From contig OU862913.1 of assembly GCA_917880885.1 (NCBI GenBank), forward strand, positions 29,769,286 through 29,833,285: a DNA stretch of 64,000 nt, read 5' to 3'. The notes below the pieces were generated by a model. That model searched no databases and was not told the DNA's origin. It saw nothing but the letters and a program-made list of their open reading frames with translations. Positions within the stretch are counted from its first letter, which is position 1, and each line of letters opens with the position of its first letter. The stretch is from Limnephilus marmoratus. Its lineage: Eukaryota > Arthropoda > Insecta > Trichoptera > Limnephilidae. Made by a program: the position numbers and the translations under genes. This document shows, one piece after another, positions 23,884 to 32,890 of this stretch.

Positions 23884-24765
23884 AACTAGCTGACCCGGCG
23901 AACTTCGTACCGCCTCAAAATCAATAAATGTTGCATAACTTATTAGCTGAATTATTATTTTTTTTTATAAAGGACCCGCAACCCGAATTTCTACCGATTT
24001 CTTACATATCTCCCTTAAACACGGTAAATTTTAAAGCACTTAAGAGCGTTTAACCAGCCAGCGGACGAAAATCCACATTTCGTCGAAAGTTGTTCTTCCG
24101 ATAGTGCAGGGCGGTTACAATGAGAAAGATTAATTATTCTCCGTACCAGCTTTTTTAAATTATAACTCAATATCGAATTTATTTCAATCCAAATTAGCTT
24201 TAATTTATACCTTCATCCAAAAATGCTGAAAGGCGTGATGATAAAACTATTAAAATAGTGTACTTTTTGTAGTTATTTTTTGATTATAAGTATTTATCAT
24301 TTTTCAATAATGTCTAAATTTAATAAGAATGTAAAAAAAATCTGAAATATATTAGTTTGTAAGTGCGCAAATAAATACACAAATGGACCAATTTTCGTCA
24401 AGAAACACATGTACGTACATATTTTTTAATGATTTTATTGAAACTAAAATTAAAATTCTAATACATAACTTTGCTAGATAATGTATTGATTTATTTTATT
24501 GCATGATTACATTATTTGAAATGGGTGTGGTATAATACAAAAACTTTTTTGAAAATTTAACAAATCTGCCAACGACCTATGGAATAACCTTATTATACTA
24601 AAAATTAAAAAAAAATCTAAAAATTTATTACATACGAATGCTAGGTAAAAGAACAATCTTTCGAAATCCATTTATAATTTTTTGTGGAAAAGAGTCAATA
24701 CGTCTAAAAACTTTTTTGAAAATGACGTATTTCCGGCTTTCTCTGGTAATGCCCTCTTAAAAATA
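23884..24765 (-). mobile_element. Repeat D, inverted copy, with Helitron-type 3' end
   Basis: The left end, read on the minus strand, finishes GGTACGAAGTTCGCC, then GGGTCAGCTAG, the CTAG terminus seen in the Helitron at 37471-37976. The body from about 24030 to 24760 is the inverse of 19795-20515. An (AT)n tract borders the right end (24766-24781). Confidence 0.6.
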
Positions 24766-25387
24766 TATATATATATATATGTTATTGAAGATAATATCTA
24801 GACATTGTCCGCGCCGAAACGCATAAAATTCCTTTGATAGAAAAAAAGATTTGATTTCGCAAAGTATGCTCCAAAAATTATTATTAACACGTTTGATTCA
24901 GTTATTTTACAAGTTATATGAATGAAAAAATTCACAGTGTTTAAGACAATGCGCGCGAGATTTTTGCTCTATTTTAAACGAGTCGTGTTTTATTAAAAAT
25001 TTTCGCAATTTTCGCATCGATTTTGTCGCTTTAAATGTTAGCTCTCTCCTCTAACATTTGTAATTTCTTCTTTTCGAGCCCAGTTGCAGAGCCTTAAGTT
25101 AAAAATCACACAATGAAGCAATTATCGATGCGCCCGTGTTTTGTTTTTGTCAATATCAGATATGGCGTTGTGTACGGGTTTATATTTTTTATGATTTTCT
25201 TACTTTTCACTTACTTACGGGAATTGCGTTTCATTTTCTTTATACGTGTGAGGGGAGGTTTATTACAATTATTGTATTTTTCCTTTGGAGGGGTGTAGAC
25301 ATACGTTCACCGTTTGTCTCATTTTCGACTTTTAAAATTTAGTGAGTAAGAAAGACGGGCAGCATTTTACGAGTATGTTTAATAACA

Positions 25388-25845
25388 TAAACAAAAATTT
25401 TAACAAAACAAAAAACGACTTAAAAAAATGCACTAAAAAGAAAAAAAATAATTTCGTATTCTTCTACAACTTCATAATCGACTTACTTTTTCTACTCATC
25501 AATATGTAGGTACGATTGTCATTTTTGGAATCGGTGTCAGTCGTGGTAGGTTTGTAACTACATACATAGTTGTAGGTGAGATGCGCTTGTGTCGCACAAG
25601 CGACTTGACGAGGCGAGAGCAGGGCCGCGGCGTCAGGGGAGCTGTCAAGTAAACACGCCGCGCCGGGCTGGGTACCTTTGCTGACACCGACTCCAAAAAT
25701 AACAATCGTACCTACATATTGATGAGTAGAAAAAGTAAGTCGATTATGAAGTTGTAGAAGAATACGAAATTATTTTTTTACTTTTTAGTGCATTTTTTGA
25801 AGTCGTTTTTTGTTTTGTTAAAATTTTTGTTTATTTTTTGATTTT
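25388..25845. mobile_element. Inverted-repeat element with GC-rich loop
   Basis: The arms (about 25388-25545 and 25675-25845) are inverted copies, with words such as AAACAAAAAACGACTT, ACAACTTCATAATCGACTT and AATATGTAGGTACGATTG. The loop (25600-25670) is GC-rich (GGCCGCGGCGTCAGG). No coding frame; a foldback or long-TIR MITE. Confidence 0.7.
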
Positions 25846-26298
25846 TAGTGAATCCGAAGTACACTAAAATGTCTGAATATGGGTAGATCTACTAAACGTG
25901 CTACTCATATGAGACAGACATAATTTGACCATAACGACATAAGGGTCAAATTAAGAGATTCGGCCGAGTTTCGTTAATTTGCTCCTAAGAATTGAAGAGT
26001 TCCGTTACTTTGTCATGGATTCAATAATCAGAACCTAACCAAACTCTCATCAATCTATCCTTGAAGTACATCCTTTCCAATAAAAAAAGAATCATTGAAA
26101 TCGGTTGGCGTGATATTGAGTTATTCGGCCATTTGTCACGCGCATACTTTATGCAAATTTAAGACTTATATGGTTTTCTCATGGATGCTATTGTCAGAAC
26201 TAGACCAAATTAAAATGGGACCACATCGAAAGCACCAGCTTTCAAATAAAAAAAGAATCATCAAAATCGGTTCACCCAGTCGAAAGTTCTGAGGTAAC

Positions 26299-26305
<7 letters not shown>

Positions 26306-26337
<32 letters not shown>

Positions 26338-26358
26338 AAAAAAAAAAAAAAAAAAAAT
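26306..26358 (+). repeat. Poly-A tract
   Basis: This is an A run of about 50 bp broken once by TT. It may be the tail of an old retroposed copy whose body lies upstream. The minus-strand frame across it is a poly-Phe artefact. Confidence 0.8.
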
Positions 26359-26984
26359 ACAGTCGAATTGAGAACCTCCTCCTTTTTGAAGTCGTTTAAA
26401 ATCAAAACAATCAGCTCATTGATATTTGATATTTTTGAATTTTTGGAATTCACTCACTATTCAATATAATACTTATCACAATATTCCTGCAGCTCTTTCA
26501 AAAGATGCGAATTCGTTCCGTACCAAATGCATTATAAAAATAATTTTCTTTATATTTTTTATTCGTGAATTCGGGGCGGAGACAAATCCAACAAATCAAA
26601 GATCATAAAAATCGGTCCAGTCGTTCTCGAGTTAAAAATAGTGCAACTAACACGACTTTGAATCTATTATTTAAATGCACTTGATTTCATAAATAAAATG
26701 TGGTTGTTCCGAAAGTGAGGACCTGCTAAGGACATGAATTAAATAATAAATAAATTGTTATAATAATTAATAAAATTAATTACTTAATACTTTTTTGGAA
26801 TTTTTTAACTGTTAAAAAATGTGAAAAAATCGTGTGATTACTAGAAAACCTGAATTTATGTACTGTTAGCAGAAGAAATAGGTAAGTTATTGATTTATTT
26901 GAGATTTTTTAATAATTTTGTTTATGTTAGACTATTTCTTTAAATAGCGCTTTAAATGATTTTTTTTGTGTATACCGTAAAGCT

Positions 26985-27520
26985 CCAACTGTTCCAAACA
27001 GTCTGGAGCCTGTGAGACTATGGCATTTCTAATTGTGGTATATTGTTGTTTTTTTTACATCAGCTCCACACAGGAGGCCAGAAGTATTTAGAGAGGTATT
27101 TAGTCATATTTCAACCACTTTCGTTTCTCCAGTATCGGTTGTTTATCCAACCGATTCTCAGTAAAGACAAACAATCTAAAATAGTGTTTACGTCTGAAGA
27201 ATTTGAACTTGGGTTGAAATAGCCATGTTTGGTGACCAAATATGTACAGCAAGATATCTCCCACATTCCTTTTCCCATCTCTTTCCCCTCCCCATTACCA
27301 TCAGCCTCACAACATACCCTAATTAGGGATGTCATAGTCTCACAGTAAAAGTAAAAGATACTCTCAGCATCGCCCTGGTGTAAGATCACCATTTAGAATT
27401 GAAACGTTGCTTGAAATGGCGTTAGCCGTGTTTGGTGACCAGTACTGAATAGCCATGCACTTCCCCACTTTTCTCTGCCCCATCTCCTTCCCCTCCTAAC
27501 TACCTTCAGCCTCGAAATTT
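26985..27520. mobile_element. Cluster of SINE family A fragments
   Basis: A minus-orientation piece (26985-27045: CCAACTGTTCC, GAGACTATGGCATTTC) is followed by two plus-orientation bodies (27225-27345 and 27350-27520) with GGTGACCA, CCTCACAACATACC and GATACTCTCAGCATCGCCC words. The second breaks off at GAAATTTCAATTTGGGAGGC, where a SINE B begins. Confidence 0.6.
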
Positions 27521-27521
27521 C

Positions 27522-27870
27522 AATTTGGGAGGCGGGAATGGGTACCGCCGCCCCGGGAACCTTTATTGGATAACCAACACCTCTGCCATAGGTCGCCCCA
27601 AGTGATTCGCTACGTTTGGTGATTTAGCAGGGGTGCCCGGGTTCATGGGGTGAGGTTTGTCTAGGTCTTGGAGGCGGATGACCAAGACACACTGAACCCC
27701 AGATTCCTACCCACCCCTTAATAAACCCTTTTCCTTTCCAGAACTCTCTTCTCTTTCCTTTCCTTAAAAAAAACCCTCCACGCAGCATCCCCAAAGATGA
27801 CATTGGCTCTAAGGGAAATTATTTTCCTCAGGGTCTCCTGTGTGAAGCTCATGTAAAAAAAAATACAATT
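27522..27870 (+). mobile_element. SINE family B copy
   Basis: Family words occur in order: GGGAATGGGTACCGCC, CACCTCTGCCATAGGTC, GTGCCCGGGTTCATGGGG, TCTAGGTCTTGGAGGC, CAGATTCCTACCCACC, CCACGCAGCATCCCCAA and CTCATGTAAAAAAAA. The A-rich end marks the 3' side. The central CGGATCGAGAG segment of the longest copy (57862-58310) is missing. Confidence 0.7.
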
Positions 27871-27955
27871 GAAGATGCTCCGAGAAACAAACTTCATTGA
27901 ATTTTTTTGAAGAATTTTTTTTTCATGAAACGACAAAAAAGTTAGGTGACAATAA

Positions 27956-28502
27956 GGCTCCAGATACTAATATCTACAGCCTGTATGTCGAACGAATATC
28001 TACAGCTCATATGTTGAACTAATATCTACGAACTTCAGAGTGTTGACTAATATCTACAGAGCGTAGGTTGAACTAATATCTACAGAGCGTAGGTTGGACT
28101 AATCAGCTAAATGTGTCCAATAGTCCGATATTAGGGATTTTTACATACATACTTACATAAATTAAGTTTTTTAAACTGCATACGCAATATTACGTTATTC
28201 CAATATGCTATACATAATTGCAAATCCAACCTCTGCCAGTGCTGTAGATATTCGTCAACACTTTGGTTCTTATAGATATTAATCAACAGTTTAAGCTGTA
28301 TATATTCGTCAACACTTTGATTCTCATAGATATTAGTTCGATTTTTTCAGTTTTTGGAATTCCTGTAGATATTATTAGACGTCTCCATTGCAAATCCAAC
28401 CTCTGCCAGTGCTGTAGATATTCGTCAACACTTTGATTCTCATAGATATTAGTTCGATTTTTTCAGTTTTTGGAATTCCTGTAGATATTAGTAGACGCCT
28501 CC
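27956..28502 (+). mobile_element. hAT MITE, copy 1 (with internal duplication)
   Basis: The 8-bp duplication GACAATAA flanks the element (27948-27955 and 28503-28510). The ends are GGCTCCAGATACTAATATC and, inverted, GGAGGCGTCTACTAATATC. ACTAATATCTACAG-type motifs recur in both arms, inverted between arms. This copy is 116 bp longer than copies 2 and 4 because the right arm (from ATTGCAAATCCAACCTCTGC on) is repeated at 28209 and 28388. The same host sequence without the insert is at about 54335-54350. Confidence 0.85.
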
Positions 28503-28510
28503 GACAATAA

Positions 28511-28800
28511 CGTGTATAATTCACTTTTTTAATAAAATATATGTGTGTTTTTATTTTCTTTTCATTATCAGTAATTTTAGTTAGAAAAAACGTAAGGTAG
28601 ACCAATTTTAAAACTTTTAAAAGTTTGCATTCATAATTTTAATATTAAAAATCAAATATGGTGATTTCTAATAATAAAATTTGAAAGGGCATTTCATCAA
28701 CTTTCATAAACAGTTTTTAGTTTTTTAATACGTTTACAAATATTCAATTTATTTGGATTTCACTGCAGAGCAGAAACATTTTTACCTTATAACAGAATTT
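28511..28800 (+). repeat. Dispersed repeat E, right part (host of hAT MITE copy 1)
   Basis: AATTTTAGTTAGAAAAAACGT and AAACAGTTTTTAGTTTT match 54330-54575. With the left part at 27885-27955 it forms one copy split by the MITE. Confidence 0.55.
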
Positions 28801-29229
28801 TCCCGATTTTTGGAGGGTTGACTCAAAAACGCTGATTTCTGAGTTATCTACTTATAGTAATTACACAGAATAATATAAACTTTCGCCCCCTCGTGTCCAA
28901 TAAATGGGTCACGACCCAAGTTATGGCCTCTGACCTCTTCCTACCCTTCAATGCAGGTATATATTTTTATAAGTACATTAGAAAATATGACATGAGTTTT
29001 GTAATAATTGGGTCACAGTACCTACAACTGAAATAACAACATCGATCTAAACGGAAGCGTTGCCGCCGTAACCTATTGACATATTATGTGAACAGGTAGA
29101 TCGTCCAGTTCACAAGTAAGACATCTCCGAAAAGTTTGAGTAGAGTAATGTAGTTATATGTGTTAGTGTACACTGTCTGGTACTATACTCAAATCTCTTC
29201 TTCTCTACATCTCTATCTGTACATCTTCT

Positions 29230-29870
29230 CTTCTATACATATTATAAATTAAAGTCCTCCGCGTCGTCTGTCTGTCTGTTCGCGATAAACTCGAAAACTA
29301 CTGAACGGATTTTCATGCGGTTTTCATCAATAGATAGAGTGTTTCGTGAGGAAGGTATGTAATTTGTCCAAGATTTGTGTAAATTGGTTGAAACATAACG
29401 ATAATTGTTGGATGTGTCGGAAAAAGTCGAGCCGCCTGGTAGCTTTCATCGAAAACGTTGCCTAATCCTTTTGGGATATAACAAAACAATGCATGGTGGG
29501 ATATTCCTCTTTTATAGATCTACAAAAAAGTTCGCGAAGGCATATATCTATCTTTTACGGATAGCTTACTATACCCACTCTATCTTTTAAAAAAATGGTC
29601 ACGTACATTGCGGTAATTGAAAAGTTATTTAGACGGATACAGTATTAATCCTTATTAACTTAAATACGTTAGTTACCCCAAGCATTTCATGCACATTATT
29701 ATAATCTTTCACACCATCTCTACGTATTATAAATTAAAGTCCTCCGCGGCATCTGTATGTCTCTTCGCGATAAACTCAAAGACGGCGGTGGTTATAAAGG
29801 TTGGATAATCATCCAGCAAATGACGTTGCGTTTTATTAGCCACAGCAACGCGTGTCCGGGTCAGCTAGTT
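29230..29870 (+). mobile_element. Repeat C (Helitron-like), two partial units
   Basis: The family words are TAAAGTCCTCCGCGTCGTCTG, CGCGATAAACTCGAAAACTAC, GGATTTTCATGCGGTTTTC and AATAGATAGAGTG, then GCCGCCTGGTAGCTTTCATC and GCATGGTGGGATATTCCTC. A second unit (29712-29865) ends AGCAACGCGTGTCCGGGTCAGCTAG, a CTAG Helitron-type 3' end. Relatives lie at 34600-35095, 39040-40275, 40612-41806 and 56350-56620. Confidence 0.55.
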
Positions 29871-30317
29871 ACTCATAAACACCACCAAATCAATAATTAT
29901 AATTCACTAAGACTTATAGTGAATTTAACGAAAAGTTTTGATGTTTTCTGGTATTTCCAATTGACATAATAATGTACCAGACTATTATACCTCCCGATCT
30001 TATTTTAAATATAAAAGACAGAGACATCTCCGAAAAATTAGAGTTGAGTATTTGGTTATATGTGTTAGTGTACCCTCTATCTGGTACAATACTAGATTAC
30101 TCGTAAACACCACCAACATCTATTATACATGCACTAAAACTTGTAGTGAATTAAACTGAATATTGATGTTTTCTGGGTTACTAGTAGGATATTTCAAAAT
30201 GTCATACTAATGTATCGGACCGATATGTCTCCCAGTGTTATTTTATGGCATATTTATTGTGTAAAACACACGTGTAAATAATTTTGATTTATGGCGAGCA
30301 TTTGGAGATGTCTGCCT
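29871..30317. repeat. Low-copy dispersed repeat (GGTTATATGTGTTAGTGTACC words)
   Basis: GTTATATGTGTTAGTGTAC, CTATCTGGTACTATACTC and AGGATATTTCAAAATGTCATA also occur near 29140-29200 and 34300-34500. No coding potential is seen; the repeat is not assigned to a class. Confidence 0.45.
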
Positions 30318-30625
30318 AATTTGGAAGGCGGGAATGGGTACCACCGCCCCGGGAACCTTTATTGGATAATCAACCCCTCTCCCGTAGGTCACCCCAAATG
30401 GTTCGCTACGTTTGGTGATTTAGCAGGAGGAGGAGTGAGGTTTGTCTAGGTCTTGGAGGCGGATGACCAGGACATACTGACAACCCCAGATTCCTACCCA
30501 CCCCTCAAACCCTTTTCCTTCCCAGAACTCTCCTCTCCTTCCTTTCCTTTAAAAAACCCTCCACACAGCATCCCCAAAGATGACATAGGCCCAGAGGGAA
30601 ATTATTTTCCTCAGGGCCTAAAAAA
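30318..30625 (+). mobile_element. SINE family B copy
   Basis: It follows the family order from GGGAATGGGTACCACC through TCTAGGTCTTGGAGGC to CCACACAGCATCCCCAA and TCAGGGCCTAAAAAAAAA. It abuts a full SINE A immediately downstream. Confidence 0.7.
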
Positions 30626-30644
30626 AAAATCATCTGGACGATCA

Positions 30645-31035
30645 AAGTATTGACACGACCTTTGTGGTCGAGGGGTAAGGCTCTTACTAGCAATCCGAAG
30701 TATGCGGTTTCAAATTCCGGGGTTCGCAAATAAATTCTATTTGATTAATTTGTGTTATTTCACAAATTACTAATTAAAAATAATAAATAGTATATTTGCG
30801 GCACGTTCCAGAGTGGAAGATACTCTCAGTATCGCCCTGGTGTAAAACCACCATTCTGAATTGAAACGTTGCTTGAAATGGCTTTAGCGGTGTTTGGTGA
30901 CCAGATCTGAATAGCCAGGTACTTCCCCTTTCCCTCCCCACTCCCTTTAACCTCACAACATACTTAAGGATGCCATAGTTTCATTGGCTATAAACGGGAG
31001 CAGTTGGGACTCTTTTGATGTATTCACACAAAAAA
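30645..31035 (+). mobile_element. SINE family A, near full-length copy with tRNA-like head
   Basis: The head has an A-box-like TGGTCGAGGGGTAAGG and a B-box-like GGTTTCAAATTCC, here decayed from the consensus GGTTCRANNCC. The body (GCACGTTCCAGAGTGGAAG, TATCGCCCTGGTG, AGCCAGGTACTTCCCC) and the A-rich end follow. Confidence 0.75.
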
Positions 31036-31148
31036 TTAAAAATATAACACCATAGATAACACGAAATAAAATGTAAAAATCACGGGATATTATAATTACA
31101 ATTAAAATAATTTAATATTATGAAAATAAATAATTGATTATTATTTTT

Positions 31149-31543
31149 AATTGATAAACTAACGTTTAAGACAAGATTTTTATGCAAAGCACAAATTATT
31201 ATAAGCAATAATTATCAGTCTGAAACACTCATCTACATTGAAAAATCTTCCGAGAAAAGATACTTGCCGCCAACGGGACTTAAACCCGTGTCCTTCTGAT
31301 TGCCGGTCAGGTGCTCTACCACTGAGCTATGTCGGCTTATCTAATACCCGCCAAATAATTCAATATATACTAGTGTTTCATTCAAGAATTACTGCTTATT
31401 GCATTTATCCACCTGAAAACAACCAACTTTATTTTTGTGAGAGAGATACTGTTAGTAAGTACTAAATCTCTCGCCGAGTAATAATAATTGTTACCATTTG
31501 TGCTATGCATAAAAATCTTGTCTTAAACGTTAGTTTATCAATT
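31149..31543. mobile_element. TIR element carrying a tRNA-like gene, copy 1
   Basis: The ends AATTGATAAACTAACGTTTAA and its inverse form terminal arms of about 45 bp reaching GATTTTTATGCA. The tRNA-like sequence lies on the minus strand at 31265-31336. About 300 bp of non-tRNA flank is shared, inverted, with 32245-32610, so the tRNA has spread with its surroundings. Confidence 0.65.
31265..31336 (-). tRNA. tRNA-like sequence in TIR element, anticodon position reads GGC
   Basis: A 72-nt cloverleaf can be drawn on the minus strand: acceptor GCCGACA/TGGCGGC (one mismatch), D arm GCTC/GAGC, anticodon stem CCTGA/TCAGA (one mismatch), T arm ACGGG/CCCGT. The anticodon loop CCGGCAA has C at position 33 instead of U. 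The B box is decayed (GGTTTAAGTCC). Likely a pseudo-tRNA; the decoding identity is not reliable. Confidence 0.5.
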
Positions 31544-31548
31544 GTTAC

Positions 31549-32240
31549 GTTACAAAAGATAAGAATAGGGTCCTTTATTCCTGTTGCGAGGAGTTAGTGA
31601 ATTGGGTCCCAGTGCACAGCTCGCCGCACCGCCCCCCTCTCCGCACGCGGAGGTCCGTGGCCCGAGTGCCGATCGGCACCCGGCATTCATTCAACCGCTT
31701 GCCCCTGGCGCGACAACAGTGTCCAAGTAATTGCGCTATGGCGCTCTCCGAAATTCAAAAATGTATATTGTGCACGAGAAGGCTCCAGCCCACCACTAGC
31801 CTGTCTGACGACTACCTCATTTCCTGCTTTGTGAGTAAAATGAATCTTTGCCCCCTCTTGTGTGCTACATCCCGCGTTTAAATTCACTAACACGTGTGGA
31901 GAGTTGAGAGAGAGAAGTTCCCCGCCATGTTAGAATACTAGTCCTAGCAAGTACCCATGTGTAGTTTGCCGAGGCTGGCAATTGTAAAACCCTGTCTCCT
32001 TCTAAATGAATAAACCCTTTACGTGCAAAACTGTGTTCTGATTGAGGAAAGAGACCTGGAGATTGTGAGGAAAGGAGGAGGAGGAATTCACAAGTGAACC
32101 ACAACACTCGCCTTGGTTTTAAGAGGAACCTTGCTTGCGCCGGCTTCCTGAGCTAGTTCTGTTGGCCCATTTATTGCGTGTCCTTTCCAGGTTTGGTTTA
32201 GCAAAAAGCCGTAAGTATGCGGCAATGCTAACACAATTAA
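31549..32240 (+). other. GC-rich insert with an exon-like ATG...GTGAGT segment
   Basis: Between the two tRNA-bearing repeats lies a CpG-rich block (31595-31720). It is followed by ATG at 31738 and 31 open codons (MALSEIQKCILCTRRLQPTT, ending LISCF) up to a good donor, TTT|GTGAGT at 31831. The Cys-x2-Cys start faintly recalls zinc-finger N-termini. An AATAAA signal lies near 32010. This may be a captured promoter and first exon of a host gene or an unrecognised element. Joining it to tetraspanin exon 1 gives an immediate stop, so it is not that gene's coding start. Confidence 0.35.
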
Positions 32241-32244
32241 AAAT

Positions 32245-32610
32245 AATAATTAATATTTGACAAGTTAAAGTATTTCACCAAAAAATGTAGACATAATTTG
32301 TCTCGACGCCACCTAGCGAGAGATTTAACACTAACAATGTCTCTCTCACAAAAATAAAGTTGGTTGTTTTCAGGTGGAAAAATGTAATAAGCAGTAATTG
32401 TTGAATGAAACACTAGCATATATTGAATTATTTGGCGAGTAGCCGCCATAGCTCATAGCTCAATGGTAGAGCACCTGACCGGCAATCAGAAGAACACGGG
32501 TTCAAATCCCGTAGGCGGCATGTATCTTTTCTCGGAAGATTTTTTCAATGTAGATGAGTGTTTCAGGCTGATAATTATTGCTTATAATAATTATTGTTAC
32601 AAATAACTTA
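32245..32610. mobile_element. tRNA-bearing repeat, copy 2 (diverged ends)
   Basis: CTCTCTCACAAAAATAAAGTT, GAATGAAACACTAG, TTTTCTCGGAAGATTTTT and TCAATGTAGATGAGTGTTTC match the inverse of 31200-31480. The outer terminal arms of copy 1 are not clearly kept. The tRNA-like part lies on the + strand at 32442-32520. Confidence 0.6.
32442..32520 (+). tRNA. tRNA-like sequence with 7-nt D-arm duplication (pseudogene)
   Basis: The acceptor GCCGCCA/AGGCGGC and T arm ACGGG-TTCAAAT-CCCGT are intact. The D arm contains TAGCTCATAGCTC, a 7-nt tandem duplication relative to 31265-31336, which would break normal folding. The anticodon loop is CCGGCAA, again without U33. Confidence 0.5.
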
Positions 32611-32783
32611 GTTTAAACTACTATATAATTAACAATATCGACATGTTTCAAACACAATGTTTTCTTCATCAGAACAAGTTGTTAATATACAAAAAAAAGT
32701 CACACAATTATAAACAAATAAGAACAAAGACAAAAAAAAATTAAAAAGGATAGTTTTTTAGTAAATCATTGTTTTTTTTTCAG

Positions 32784-32890
32784 ATAAAAGGCACATTTTA
32801 AAATCTGCTTAAGAGTTAACCATGTCATCGATACAGTGTGGGGGAAACGCAGCCAGAATGATTTTGATTATTTCCAATATTTTCTTTGTG
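32784..32890 (+). CDS. Tetraspanin exon 1 (5' UTR part plus codons 1-23)
   Basis: A polypyrimidine tract and CAG at 32771-32783 form a likely acceptor, so a non-coding exon probably lies upstream. The ATG at 32822 has context AACCATGT. It encodes MSSIQCGGNAARMILIISNI then FFV, the start of TM1, and ends at donor GTAAGT (32891), phase 0. Confidence 0.85.

Noticed and set aside
26166..26453. Poly-Phe minus frame
   Set aside because: It reads through the poly-A tract at 26306-26358.
31238..31465. Frame with RDLNPCPSDCRSGALPLSYVG
   Set aside because: This peptide is the well-known translation artefact of a tRNA-like sequence read in the opposite sense.
31738..31830. Use of the orphan exon as tetraspanin first coding exon
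   Set aside because: Splicing 31830 to the acceptor before 32784 gives a stop after five codons and bypasses the good ATG at 32822.
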